A program made the translations under genes and the position numbers. Source: Burkholderia sp. H160 (GTDB taxonomy: Bacteria; Pseudomonadota; Gammaproteobacteria; Burkholderiales; Burkholderiaceae). Taken from it: a stretch of 64,000 nucleotides of DNA. The stretch is from contig ABYL01000016.1 of the NCBI GenBank assembly GCA_000173575.1, positions 17,613 to 81,612 on the forward strand. The letters are read 5' to 3'. The notes under the pieces are model-generated. The model did not search any database, was not told the origin of the DNA, and saw only the letters and a program-made list of their open reading frames with translations. This document shows, in pieces, positions 37,314-46,085 of this stretch. The first letter of the stretch is position 1. Each line of letters begins with the position of its first letter.

Positions 37314-37389
37314 TGGTGCCGGCTGCAGGACTCGAACCCGCCACCTCATGATTACAAGTCAAGCGCTCTACCTGATGAGCTAAGCCGGC
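37314..37389 (-). tRNA. tRNA-Thr (UGU)
   Basis: 76 bases including an encoded CCA end. The acceptor stem is GCCGGCT / AGCCGGC, the D stem GCTC / GAGC, and the anticodon loop CTTGTAA carries TGT at the anticodon position. The T arm contains GGTTCGA. One pair of the anticodon stem (position 28-42) is a T-T mismatch. It lies between sspB and the GH28 remnant; tRNA genes like this are common integration sites. Confidence 0.92.
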
Positions 37390-37408
37390 ATGAGGCCGTG
37401 ATTCTACT

Positions 37409-37906
37409 TCATTTCACGATCTTAAGGCGAGCCCTTCCGCCACCTTTCGAGCCGTCGTCGTCGGGCTGCGGTTTGTCGTCGGCGTCGGCGTCCGAGGCCG
37501 GGTCGGCCGGCACCGTTTCGACCGCGTGCGGACCCGCCGGCGTGTCGGCTTCGTCAGCGGCATCGGCGCCCGAATCCTGCGCCTCGCCGCCCGCCGATTC
37601 GACGGGGAACGCCATGCCCTGGCCATTCTCGCGCGCGTAGATCGCGAGGATATTGGCGACTGGCACCTCGATCTTGTGTGACTTGCCGGAGAAGCGCGCG
37701 TTGAACTCGATCCACTCGTTGCCCATCTGCAGCTGGCTGGTCGCCTCGAAGCTGATGTTCAACACGATCTCGTTGTCGCGGACGAACTGACGCGGCACGC
37801 GCGTCTGATTGTCGACGCGGACCGCGATGTGCGGTGTGTAGCCGTTATCCGTGCACCACTCGTAGAGCGCGCGCAGCAGATAAGGCTTCGTGGAAATCTC
37901 TTGCAT
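37409..37906 (-). CDS. sspB: ClpXP protease specificity-enhancing factor SspB
   Basis: 165 residues. The N-terminal substrate-binding domain (TKPYLLRALYEWCTDNGYTPHIAV) is followed by an acidic, low-complexity linker (about 110-155). The C-terminal ClpX-binding tail RARLKIVK matches the XB motif of E. coli SspB. It delivers ssrA-tagged proteins to ClpXP. I chose the ATG at 37906 with an AGAGGA upstream; an in-frame TTG precedes it. It follows sspA by 66 bases. Confidence 0.94.
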   Translation of the reverse strand: MQEISTKPYLLRALYEWCTDNGYTPHIAVRVDNQTRVPRQFVRDNEIVLNISFEATSQLQMGNEWIEFNARFSGKSHKIEVPVANILAIYARENGQGMAFPVESAGGEAQDSGADAADEADTPAGPHAVETVPADPASDADADDKPQPDDDGSKGGGRARLKIVK

Positions 37907-37972
37907 CAACAGTCCTCTTGCGGGCGCGGGTGCGCATCAAAGCGATGCGGCGCCCGCGCTCCAAAGCCAAAC

Positions 37973-38584
37973 TCAACGACGCATCACCTTTTCCGACGGC
38001 GTCAGCGCTTCGATATAAGCCGGACGGCTGAAAATGCGCTCGGCGTACTTCATCAGCGGCGCGGCGTTCTTCGACAGCTCGATACCGTAGTGGTCGAGAC
38101 GCCACAGAAGCGGCGCGATCGCGACGTCGAGCATCGAGAACTCTTCGCCGAGCATGTACTTGTTCTTCAGGAAGATCGGCGCGAGCTGCGTCAGGCGATC
38201 GCGGATCGCGAGGCGCGCCTTCTCGTGATTCTTCTCGGCGGCCTTGCCCTTCTCGTTTTCGAGCGTGCCGACGTGGACGAACAGCTCTTTCTCGAAGTTG
38301 AGCAGGAACAGGCGTGCACGCGCGCGCTGCACCGGATCGGCCGGCATCAGCTGCGGGTGCGGGAAGCGCTCGTCGATGTACTCGTTGATGATGTTCGATT
38401 CGTACAGAATCAGGTCCCGTTCGACGAGAATCGGCACCTGACCATACGGATTCATCACGGCGATGTCTTCCGGCTTGTTGAACAGGTCGACGTCGCGGAT
38501 CTCGAAGTCCATGCCCTTTTCGAACAACACCAGCCGGCAACGCTGGGAGAACGGGCAAGTAGTGCCGGAATACAGAACCATCAT
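37973..38584 (-). CDS. sspA: stringent starvation protein A (GST fold)
   Basis: 203 residues. A thioredoxin-like N-terminal half (MMVLYSGTTCPFSQRCRLVLFEKGMDFE) is followed by an all-helical GST C-terminal half. The conserved NPYGQVPILVERDLILYESNIINEYIDERFPHP region, with the PHP loop that contacts sigma70 in E. coli SspA, is present. SspA binds RNA polymerase and alters sigma70 promoter use under starvation or acid stress. It lies between petC and sspB, the standard order in beta- and gammaproteobacteria. Confidence 0.94.
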   Translation of the reverse strand: MMVLYSGTTCPFSQRCRLVLFEKGMDFEIRDVDLFNKPEDIAVMNPYGQVPILVERDLILYESNIINEYIDERFPHPQLMPADPVQRARARLFLLNFEKELFVHVGTLENEKGKAAEKNHEKARLAIRDRLTQLAPIFLKNKYMLGEEFSMLDVAIAPLLWRLDHYGIELSKNAAPLMKYAERIFSRPAYIEALTPSEKVMRR

Positions 38585-38679
38585 GTTTACGTTTCCTCAA
38601 AAAGCTGAAGGGCCAGCGCGCGGAAAAACCGTTCAGCAGGTCTTTCCTGGCGCCGGCCCCACGCCATGTAACGGCGTGA

Positions 38680-39435
38680 TTATTTGATATGTTTCCAGTA
38701 CGCGGCGTTCAGTCGCCAGGCGAAAAAGCTCAGGATACCGAGGAACAGCATCACCCACACGCCAAGTTGCTTGCGGGTTTGCTGCGTCGGTTCGGACATC
38801 CATGACAGGTACGACACGAGGTCGGCCACAGCAGAATCATAATCTACCGGCGACATCGTTCCCGGAGTCAGTTGCTGGAAGCCGAGGAATTTGTGTACCG
38901 TCTCGCCGGTTTTTTCGTCGGTTTCATCGCCGAATTTCGCCGCACGCTGCCCCTGAAGCTGCCACAGCACGTGAGGCATGCTCACGTTTTCGTACACCAG
39001 ATTGTTCCAGCCGGTCGGCCGCGTATCGTCGCGATAAAAGCTGCGCAGATACGTGTACAGCCAGTCCGTGCCGCGCGCTCGCGCCTCCACCGACAAATCC
39101 GGCGGTGTCGCACCGAACCACGCTTTCGCGTCTTCCGGGCGCATCGCCACGGTCATCGTGTTGCCGACCTTGTCAGTGGTGAACAGCAGGTTCGCCTGGA
39201 TTTCATTCGGCGTGATGCCGAGATCGGTCAGGCGGTTGTAGCGCATCAGGTTCGCGCTGTGGCAATTCAGGCAGTAGTTTACAAACAATTGCGCGCCGCG
39301 CTGCAAAGAAGCGAAATTGTTCGTGTTATCGGGCGCGCGGTCGAGCGGAAAATTCTGGTCCGCGTGGACCGGAGCGGCCAACAGGGCGAGCACGGTCGCG
39401 CCGACCAGCGCGCACATCGAAAGCAGTTTCTTCAT
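38680..39435 (-). CDS. petC: cytochrome c1 subunit of the bc1 complex
   Basis: 251 residues. A signal peptide (MKKLLSMCALVGATVLALLAAPVHA) is followed by the haem c site CLNCH at residues 55-59. Methionine-containing TVAMRPEDA near residue 110 could supply the sixth haem ligand. A C-terminal membrane anchor is present (VWVMLFLGILSFFAWRLN). It passes electrons from the Rieske protein to soluble cytochrome c or an oxidase. The start has CAGGAG about ten bases upstream. It is the last of petABC; sspA follows after 95 bases. Confidence 0.95.
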   Translation of the reverse strand: MKKLLSMCALVGATVLALLAAPVHADQNFPLDRAPDNTNNFASLQRGAQLFVNYCLNCHSANLMRYNRLTDLGITPNEIQANLLFTTDKVGNTMTVAMRPEDAKAWFGATPPDLSVEARARGTDWLYTYLRSFYRDDTRPTGWNNLVYENVSMPHVLWQLQGQRAAKFGDETDEKTGETVHKFLGFQQLTPGTMSPVDYDSAVADLVSYLSWMSEPTQQTRKQLGVWVMLFLGILSFFAWRLNAAYWKHIK

Positions 39436-39458
39436 CGTCGTTTTCTCCTGGCTCGCGA

Positions 39459-40838
39459 TTAGTGAGGCTTGAACCGCACCCGTTCCGGCGGCTGCTTGAA
39501 CTTGCCAAGCCGCGTCCAGAAGGGCATGCCGAGGAAAAACGCGAAGTAGATCAGTGCGCAGATCTGGGCGATCAGCGTCGAGGCGGGCGATGGCGGTCGC
39601 GTGCCAAGGAAGCCGAGCGTCAGGAACGCGGCCACGAAGATCCCGAAGAAAACCTTGTGGAAAAGCGGGCGGTAACGGATCGACCGTACGGGCGAGTGGT
39701 CCAGCCACGGCAGGAAGAACAGTGAGATCACCGCGCTGCCCATCACCACGACGCCCCAGAACTTCGATTCGGTGAACACCATCGCGACGATCACCAGCGC
39801 CGCGAGCACCGGCAGACCGAGCTTCCACTTGCCGCGCGCGCGCACGAGCGCGAGCAGCCCGAGCAACCCGATGACGATCATGAGCACGATCTTGAATGGA
39901 TCGGTGGTGGCGCGCAGCATCGCATAAAAAGCGGTGAAGTACCACACAGGCGCAATTTCCGGCGGCGTTTGCAGCGGATTCGCGGGAAGGAAGTTGTTCG
40001 CTTCAAGGAAGTACCCGCCCATTTCCGGCGCGAAGAAGATGATCGCCGCGAAAATCAGCAGGAAGATCGTCACGCCCATGAAGTCGTGCACCGAGTAGTA
40101 CGGGTGGAACGGAACGCCGTCGAGCGGCACGCCATCCGGACCCTTCTTCGCCTTGATCTCGATGCCGTCGGGGTTGTTCGAACCAACCTCGTGCAGCGCC
40201 ACCAGGTGCGCGATCACGAGGCCGACCAGCACCAGCGGAATCGCGATCACGTGAAACGCGAAGAAGCGGTTCAGCGTGACGTCGGAGACCACGTAGTCGC
40301 CGCGAATCCACAGCGACAGGTCCGGTCCGATGAACGGAATCGCCGAGAACAGGTTCACGATCACCTGCGCGCCCCAGAACGACATCTGGCCCCACGGCAG
40401 CAGATAACCGAAAAACGCTTCGGCCATCAGGCTCAGGAAGATCAGGCAGCCGAAAATCCACACGAGTTCGCGCGGCTTGCGGTAGGAGCCGTACAGGAGC
40501 CCGCGGAACATGTGCAGATACACGACGACGAAGAACATCGATGCCCCCGTCGAGTGCATGTAGCGGATCAGCCAGCCCCACGGCACCTCGCGCATGATGT
40601 ACTCGACCGACGAGAACGCGAGCGTCGCGTCGGGCTTGTAGTTCATCGTCAGGAAAATGCCGGTGACGATCTGGTTGACCAGCACCAGCAACGCAAGCGA
40701 ACCGAAGAAGTACCAGAAGTTGAAGTTCTTCGGCGCGTAGTACTCGGAAGCGTGTTTCTTCCACGCGGCAGTCATCGGGAAGCGCTGGTCGATCCAACCA
40801 GCCAGCCCGGTCGTCTCTACTTCGTGTTCGCTCGCCAT
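39459..40838 (-). CDS. petB: cytochrome b subunit of the bc1 complex
   Basis: 459 residues with eight or more helices. Haem-ligating histidines lie in the HSTGASMFFVVVYLHMFRG and FFAFHVIAIPLVLVGLVIAH helices. The Qo-site loop reads PPEIAPVWYFTAFYAMLRA, so the classic PEWY tetrapeptide is PVWY, as in many beta- and gammaproteobacteria. It is a full-length fused form covering the b6 and subunit IV regions. Its ATG shares one base with the petA stop (TAATG), which implies tight coupling. Confidence 0.95.
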   Translation of the reverse strand: MASEHEVETTGLAGWIDQRFPMTAAWKKHASEYYAPKNFNFWYFFGSLALLVLVNQIVTGIFLTMNYKPDATLAFSSVEYIMREVPWGWLIRYMHSTGASMFFVVVYLHMFRGLLYGSYRKPRELVWIFGCLIFLSLMAEAFFGYLLPWGQMSFWGAQVIVNLFSAIPFIGPDLSLWIRGDYVVSDVTLNRFFAFHVIAIPLVLVGLVIAHLVALHEVGSNNPDGIEIKAKKGPDGVPLDGVPFHPYYSVHDFMGVTIFLLIFAAIIFFAPEMGGYFLEANNFLPANPLQTPPEIAPVWYFTAFYAMLRATTDPFKIVLMIVIGLLGLLALVRARGKWKLGLPVLAALVIVAMVFTESKFWGVVVMGSAVISLFFLPWLDHSPVRSIRYRPLFHKVFFGIFVAAFLTLGFLGTRPPSPASTLIAQICALIYFAFFLGMPFWTRLGKFKQPPERVRFKPH

Positions 40839-41458
40839 TACGCTTCTCCTTTTTCGTCCTTCCCGATCACAAGGGCCGTCGCCGAGGTGAACATGAAGGG
40901 CGGGATGTCGAGGTTCTGCGGAGCGGGTTTGTTCTTGAAGACGCGGCCGGCCATGTCGTAGGTCGAGCCGTGGCACGGGCACAGGAAGCCGCCGGGCCAG
41001 TCGTCGGGGAGGTTGGGCTGCGGGCCTTCCTGGAAGCGCGGGGTCGGCGTGCAGCCGAGATGCGTGCAAACGGCGACGGCGACCAGCAGATGCTTGTTCT
41101 CGGCGCGTGAACGGAACTCGTTGTTGCAGTAGTCCGGCAGCGGCATCGAGAACGGATTCAGTGAGTGGGGATCCGCCACCTGGTTATCGGCTTTCTGGAC
41201 ATCGGCGAGCATGCGGTCGGTGCGATTGATGATCCACACCGGCTTGCCACGCCACGCGACCGTCATCATGTCGCCGGGCTTCAGACCGCTGATATCGACT
41301 TCGACCGGGGCACCTGCGGCCTTGGCCCTTTCGGATGGTGCAAACGAACTAACAAAGGGTACGACAACGGCAACACCTCCTATGCCGCCTGCTACGGTCG
41401 TCGCTACCAGCCAGTTACGGCGGCTGCCATCGACGCGTTCCTCTTCTTTGTCTCGCAT
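40838..41458 (-). CDS. petA: Rieske iron-sulfur subunit of the bc1 complex
   Basis: 206 residues from the ATG at 41458. The N-terminal Tat-like signal anchor SRRNWLVATTVAGGIGGVAVVVP is retained as the membrane anchor. Rieske cluster ligands are in CTHLGC and CPCHG. The frame is open for 26 more codons (to an ATG at 41536), but the shorter form matches the usual protein. It accepts electrons from ubiquinol at the Qo site. It is the first gene of petABC; the 142-base gap to the Nif3-like gene should hold the promoter. Confidence 0.94.
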   Translation of the reverse strand: MRDKEEERVDGSRRNWLVATTVAGGIGGVAVVVPFVSSFAPSERAKAAGAPVEVDISGLKPGDMMTVAWRGKPVWIINRTDRMLADVQKADNQVADPHSLNPFSMPLPDYCNNEFRSRAENKHLLVAVAVCTHLGCTPTPRFQEGPQPNLPDDWPGGFLCPCHGSTYDMAGRVFKNKPAPQNLDIPPFMFTSATALVIGKDEKGEA

Positions 41459-41678
41459 CACACGCCCCACTTCTGAGTTGGATTTTTCCTTCACGTCGCT
41501 TCTACCGCCGCTAGTTTGCTCGAATGGAGTCGCCATTTACAAGGGCCGATCGCCAAAAACCGTGCGAAGCCCTTGATAACTCAGGGTTTGTCCGTACCGA
41601 TCGCAAACTTTTTCGCACCTCCTTTTAAGTGCCTTCTACGGTATTCACGCCTTTTTGTTCGTTAATCCAAATCGCAAT

Positions 41679-42425
41679 TCAAACTGGATTCGGGATATCG
41701 ATAAACAGGTGTTCGATATCGAACGATTCGGACAGATGCTTGCCCACCGCCTGCACGCCGAAGCGTTCGGTCGCGTGGTGACCGGCCGCGAGAAACGCCA
41801 CGCCGCTTTCCGCCGCCGTGTGCATCACCGACTCCGATACCTCGCCGGTCACGTAGACGTCGACGCCCGCGTTGATCGCCGCGTCGAACATGCCTTGCGC
41901 TGCGCCCGTGCACCAGCCGACGCGGCGCAGCTGCATATCCGGATCGCCGAACACGAGCGGCGTGCGGCCCAGCGTCTGCTCGATTTCTGCGGTCAGGTGC
42001 GACAGCGTGATCGGCATCGGCAACGTGGCGAGCCAGCCGAGATCGTTGTCGCCGAAACGCGCGTCGCTGATCCAGCCCATCTTCTCGCCGATCTGCGCGT
42101 TGTTGCCGAATTCGGGGTGATCGTCGAGCGGCAGATGGTAGGCGAACAGGTTCAGATCGTTCGCGAGCAGCAGCTTCAGGCGCGCATGTTTGCGGCCGGT
42201 GATCTGCGGCGCCTCGTTGCGCCAGAAGTAGCCGTGATGGACCAGCACGGCGTCCGCGCCCCAGTCGAGCGCGGCCTCCAGAAAGGCCACCGACGCGGTC
42301 ACGCCGGTCGCGAGTTTGTTGATCCGGCGGCGCCCTTCAACCTGCAATCCGTTCGGGCAATAGTCCTTGAAGCGCGCGGTTTCAAGGAGATTGTTCAAGT
42401 ACAATTCAAGTTCAATCCGATCCAT
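41679..42425 (-). CDS. Nif3-like dinuclear metal center hexameric protein (YbgI family)
   Basis: 248 residues, the compact bacterial form without an insertion domain. Metal-binding motifs are [14 protein letters not shown] (His-His), [16 protein letters not shown], and the C-terminal [12 protein letters not shown]. The family forms toroidal hexamers; some relatives act as GTP cyclohydrolase-type or NAD-related enzymes, but the function is not settled. Its start is only 19 bases from that of the divergent protease gene. Confidence 0.9.
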   Translation of the reverse strand: MDRIELELYLNNLLETARFKDYCPNGLQVEGRRRINKLATGVTASVAFLEAALDWGADAVLVHHGYFWRNEAPQITGRKHARLKLLLANDLNLFAYHLPLDDHPEFGNNAQIGEKMGWISDARFGDNDLGWLATLPMPITLSHLTAEIEQTLGRTPLVFGDPDMQLRRVGWCTGAAQGMFDAAINAGVDVYVTGEVSESVMHTAAESGVAFLAAGHHATERFGVQAVGKHLSESFDIEHLFIDIPNPV

Positions 42426-42444
42426 ATTGACCTCTAGTCTTCAG

Positions 42445-43665
42445 ATGCTTAGACGCTTCTGGCTGTTATTTGCCCAAGCGGTGACGGTGCTGTTGGCGCT
42501 GATGTTCATCATTGCGACCCTCAAACCGCAGTGGCTGCAGCGTCAAGGACAATTCGGCAGACAACTCGCCGAGCCGATCGTCGCGCTACGGGAAGTGGCG
42601 CCGGGCATCAGCAATGGCCATGCCGAAGCGTCCTATGCCGAAGCGGCGCAAAAAGCCATGCCCGCGGTCGTCAACGTGTTCTCCAGCAAGGACGGCTCGC
42701 TGCCTCCCGACCCGCGCGCCAAAGATCCGCTGTTCCGCTACTTCTTCGGCGACAGGAACAATCGCAAGCAGCAGGAGCAGCCTGCCTCGAATCTCGGCTC
42801 AGGCGTGATAGTGAGTTCGGAAGGTTACATTCTAACGAACCAGCACGTGGTCGACGGCGCCGACCAGATCGAAGTCGCGCTCGCCGACGGCCGCACCGCC
42901 AGCGCGAAGGTCATCGGCATCGACCCCGAAACCGATCTGGCCGTGCTCAAGGTCAACATGACCAATCTGCCCACCATCACGCTCGGCCGGATGGATCAGA
43001 CCCGCGTCGGCGACGTCGTGCTCGCGATCGGCAATCCGTTCGGCGTCGGGCAGACCGTGACGATGGGTATCGTCAGCGCGCTGGGCCGCAACCACCTCGG
43101 CATCAACACGTTCGAAAACTTTATCCAGACCGACGCGCCGATCAACCCCGGCAACTCGGGCGGCGCGCTCGTCGACGTGAACGGCAACCTGCTCGGCATC
43201 AATACCGCGATCTACTCGCGCTCGGGCGGCTCGCTCGGCATCGGCTTCGCGATTCCGGTGTCCACCGCGCGCAGCGTGCTCGAGAGCATCATCACGACCG
43301 GCACGGTCACGCGCGGCTGGATCGGCGTCGAACCGCAGGACGTGACGCCGGAAATCGCGGAGTCGTTCGGGCTCGATCAGAAGTCGGGCGCGATCGTCGC
43401 GGGCGTGCTGAAGAGCGGACCGGCCGACCGCGCGGGCATCAAGCCCGGCGACATCCTGACGAGCGTGAATGGCCAGGAGATCACCGATACCACGCGTCTG
43501 TTGAACGTGATCGCGCAGATCAAGCCGGGCACGTCGGCGAAGGTACATGTAGTGCGCAAGGGCCATCAGATCGATATCGACGTGATGATCGGCAAACGCC
43601 CGCCGCCGCCGAAGCAGGCGCAGGACGATAACGGCGGCGATCAGCCCGATGACGACGGCGGTTGA
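42445..43665 (+). CDS. DegP/DegQ/DegS-type trypsin-like periplasmic protease
   Basis: 406 residues. An N-terminal membrane anchor (residues 6-26) is followed by a trypsin-like domain with the triad His134 (LTNQHVVDG), Asp164 (DPETDLAVLKV) and Ser238 (NPGNSGGAL). A single PDZ domain spans about 290-385, then a Pro/Gln/Asp-rich tail. One PDZ and an uncleaved anchor resemble DegS/HhoB more than DegP, but such proteins are annotated variously, so no symbol is given. It degrades or senses misfolded envelope proteins. The ATG at 42445 was chosen; a strong terminator follows. Confidence 0.9.
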   Translation: MLRRFWLLFAQAVTVLLALMFIIATLKPQWLQRQGQFGRQLAEPIVALREVAPGISNGHAEASYAEAAQKAMPAVVNVFSSKDGSLPPDPRAKDPLFRYFFGDRNNRKQQEQPASNLGSGVIVSSEGYILTNQHVVDGADQIEVALADGRTASAKVIGIDPETDLAVLKVNMTNLPTITLGRMDQTRVGDVVLAIGNPFGVGQTVTMGIVSALGRNHLGINTFENFIQTDAPINPGNSGGALVDVNGNLLGINTAIYSRSGGSLGIGFAIPVSTARSVLESIITTGTVTRGWIGVEPQDVTPEIAESFGLDQKSGAIVAGVLKSGPADRAGIKPGDILTSVNGQEITDTTRLLNVIAQIKPGTSAKVHVVRKGHQIDIDVMIGKRPPPPKQAQDDNGGDQPDDDGG

Positions 43666-43691
43666 GGTTAAAGCCGAGGCTCCGCGCAACG

Positions 43692-43726
43692 AAAAAGGGC
43701 AGTCCGCAATGGACCGCCCTTTTTTC
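43692..43726. terminator. bidirectional terminator between the protease gene and tatC
   Basis: GGGC-A-GTCC / GGAC-C-GCCC with a five-base loop, five A residues on the left and six T residues on the right. It can stop transcription from both sides. Confidence 0.88.
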
Positions 43727-43743
43727 ATTTAGCGCGCGACACC

Positions 43744-44526
43744 TCAACTCGACGGCGGGCTCGCGTCCTCCACGGCCACCGGCTGCTTGCCGACGATCAA
43801 CCGCGCCGCAATGATGCCCGCTTCGTACAGCAGAATCAGCGGAATCGCGAGGATCAGCTGCGAGAACACGTCCGGCGGCGTCACGACGGCCGACACCACG
43901 AACGCGCCGACGATCACATACGGCCGGATCTCCTTGAGCTTCTTCAGCGTCAGCACGTTCATGCGAACCAGCAGCACGACGACGATCGGCACCTCGAACG
44001 TGACACCGAACGCGATGAACATGGTCAGCACGAAGCTCAGGTAATTGTCGATATCGGTCGTCATCTCCGCGCCGAGCGGCGCGTTGTAGTGCGCCATCAC
44101 GCGGAAGATGGTCGGAAACACGACGAAGTACGCGAACGCCATGCCGCACAGGAACAGCGTATAGCTGCTCGCGACGAGCGGCCCGACCAGCCTCTTCTCG
44201 TGCTGATAGAGCCCCGGCGCGACGAACGCCCAGATCTGGTACAGCACGACCGGCAGCGCGATCACGAAGGCGACCAGCATTGTCACCTTCATCGGCACGA
44301 AGAACGAGCCGGTGACGTCGGTGACGATCATCTTGCCGTCCTTCGGCAGATTCATCATCAGCGGCCGCGCGAGCAGTTTGAAGATGTCCGGTGCCCAATA
44401 CACGAGCCCGATGAACACGACGATGACGGCGAGCCCCGCACGGATGATGCGGTCACGCAGTTCGACGAGGTGGGAAATGAAGGTCTCTTCTGCGCCTTCG
44501 TTCTGGGATTGCTGGGGGTCGCTCAC
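43744..44526 (-). CDS. tatC: Sec-independent protein translocase TatC
   Basis: 260 residues with six predicted helices. The N-terminal cytoplasmic segment FISHLVELRDRIIRA and the first cytoplasmic loop are the twin-arginine signal recognition surface. Other family stretches are PVVLYQIWAFVAPGLYQHEKR and GVTFEVPIVVVLL. With TatB it forms the receptor for folded, cofactor-containing exports; the Rieske protein encoded nearby is a typical client. It is the last of tatABC, 34 bases after tatB. Confidence 0.96.
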   Translation of the reverse strand: MSDPQQSQNEGAEETFISHLVELRDRIIRAGLAVIVVFIGLVYWAPDIFKLLARPLMMNLPKDGKMIVTDVTGSFFVPMKVTMLVAFVIALPVVLYQIWAFVAPGLYQHEKRLVGPLVASSYTLFLCGMAFAYFVVFPTIFRVMAHYNAPLGAEMTTDIDNYLSFVLTMFIAFGVTFEVPIVVVLLVRMNVLTLKKLKEIRPYVIVGAFVVSAVVTPPDVFSQLILAIPLILLYEAGIIAARLIVGKQPVAVEDASPPSS

Positions 44527-44560
44527 ACCGGCCCTCGGTTAGAGATTGTCGATCTGAACA

Positions 44561-45094
44561 TCAGAAAAACCGCGTCGGACGACGCAGGTTGACAGGCGTG
44601 TGCCGCGCGACGCGCGCGGCACCCGACTGCACGCGCGTGCGGCGCAGGCTCGCACGCTTGTACCAGGTGGGCGTGGCGCTCTGCTTGACGCGCCAGTTCT
44701 TGCGTTTGGGCGCGGCCGCCGGCGTGCTGACCGGCCACGAGGTGGCTCCGGTGCTACCGGTGGCGGCGTCTTCGAGCGCACCGCCCGCGATGCTCGGCGA
44801 CACCGACGTACCGCTGCTCCACGCTTCGTTCAGCTCATTCTCGTGCTTGCGCAGATTGTCCTGAACCGCCGTTTCGACATTGGTCGCGGCCTTCTCGAAC
44901 TCAGTCTTCATGCGCCGCAATTCGTCGAGTTCGATTTCGCGCGTGACCTCGGCCTTCACGTCGTTGATGTACCGCTGCGCGCGGCCGAACAGCGCGCCAG
45001 CCGTGCGAGCGACACGCGGCAGGCGCTCAGGCCCGAGGACGACCAGCGCGACGACGCCGATCAGCGCCATCTTGGTTAGACCGAGGTCCAGCAT
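44561..45094 (-). CDS. tatB: Sec-independent protein translocase TatB
   Basis: 177 residues. The single N-terminal helix has the TatB pattern MLDLGLTKMALIGVVALVVLGPERLP (with GPERLP ending the helix). An amphipathic helix follows (RVARTAGALFGRAQRYINDVK), then a long charged helix (residues 45-95). The C-terminal 80 residues are low-complexity, ending Arg-rich (NLRRPTRFF). It lies 48 bases after tatA. Confidence 0.94.
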   Translation of the reverse strand: MLDLGLTKMALIGVVALVVLGPERLPRVARTAGALFGRAQRYINDVKAEVTREIELDELRRMKTEFEKAATNVETAVQDNLRKHENELNEAWSSGTSVSPSIAGGALEDAATGSTGATSWPVSTPAAAPKRKNWRVKQSATPTWYKRASLRRTRVQSGAARVARHTPVNLRRPTRFF

Positions 45095-45142
45095 GAAGTG
45101 GAGTGTCCGTCAGAAACGCGGGAACGGCGCGAACGCCGCGGC

Positions 45143-45385
45143 TTAGCGGTAGTCGCTCGACTGCTGCGTCTTTTCCTTCGCTTCGACGTCGACCGCGCCG
45201 TTGCGCGGCAGCTCGCGCTGCTGTTGCGTGTCGGCCGACGGCGATTCGGCGTCCTTCATGCCTTCCTTGAAACCCTTCACCGCGCCGCCCAGATCGCTGC
45301 CGATGTTGCGCAGCTTCTTCGTGCCGAACACGAGCGCGACGATCAACAGAACGATCAACCAATGCCAAATACTCAACGAGCCCAT
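45143..45385 (-). CDS. tatA: Sec-independent protein translocase TatA
   Basis: 80 residues. One membrane helix ([17 protein letters not shown]) is followed by the TatA hinge [21 protein letters not shown] and an acidic tail. TatA multimers form the transport pore. The ATG at 45385 is preceded by AGGAGAG; an in-frame start 14 codons upstream is less likely. It is the first gene of tatABC, after a 241-base gap from the HIT gene. Confidence 0.95.
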   Translation of the reverse strand: MGSLSIWHWLIVLLIVALVFGTKKLRNIGSDLGGAVKGFKEGMKDAESPSADTQQQRELPRNGAVDVEAKEKTQQSSDYR

Positions 45386-45626
45386 GACTACTCTCCTTAA
45401 CCCCGACACCGCGTATCGATGCGGCAAATTTGCATAACCTGAAGCGCGTGCGCTTCGTCTCCATGTATCTCTAAGTTACCGCAGTCATCACCGTTGTCAT
45501 TCTGGCCAGACGGTCGCGTCGGCGTTATTACACAGCGGTAAAACCAACGGCAGCGCTATTGTCCTCGACCAAAACTCGCAGCGGCATTTCCTTCTCACCC
45601 GTCACGCATGACGCGCGAGCCCGTGC

Positions 45627-45992
45627 TCAGCCCATGCGTTGCCAGGGGCGCGGTCCCGCGAGAATGTGCGCGTGCAGGTGATACACCTCCTGACCACCAC
45701 CCGGCCCCGTATTGATTACCGTGCGAAAGCCCGTTGCGCCACCCGAGTATGCGACCCCCAATTGCTCGGCCAGACGCGCAGTCAATACAAGCATTCTACC
45801 AAGCAGAGGTGCGTCGCTTTCGGTGCAGTTCGACAGCGTGGCGATGTGTTTGCGAGGAATCACCAGCACATGCGTTTCGGCCGCCGGACGGATGTCGCGA
45901 AAGGCGACGAACTCGTCGTCTTCGTGAACCTTGGTCGACGGGATTTCACCAGCGGCGATCTTGCAGAAAAGACAGTTCGAATCGTGACTCAT
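45627..45992 (-). CDS. HIT family (HINT-type) nucleotide hydrolase
   Basis: 121 residues. The catalytic histidine triad is HLHAHIL near residue 107, with the N-terminal metal-site pattern NCLFCKIAAGEIPS and the LVIPRKHIATL stretch. HINT proteins split nucleoside phosphoramidates and aminoacyl-adenylates. The start at 45992 begins MSHDSNCLFCKI. It lies between a small membrane protein gene and tatA, a typical betaproteobacterial position after the his genes. Confidence 0.93.
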   Translation of the reverse strand: MSHDSNCLFCKIAAGEIPSTKVHEDDEFVAFRDIRPAAETHVLVIPRKHIATLSNCTESDAPLLGRMLVLTARLAEQLGVAYSGGATGFRTVINTGPGGGQEVYHLHAHILAGPRPWQRMG

Positions 45993-46054
45993 CGTGTTCC
46001 TGACGCGGTATGACTTGGGCGAGCGAAACCGCACGCAACGAGGCTCGACCCGAA

Positions 46055-46080
46055 AGCCGGCCCGTCCAAACGGACCGGCT
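46055..46080 (-). terminator. weak hairpin downstream of the DUF4870-like gene
   Basis: AGCCGG / CCGGCT with inner GTCC / GGAC pairing. On the minus strand only three T residues follow, so termination is uncertain. Confidence 0.35.
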
Positions 46081-46085
46081 AGCGT

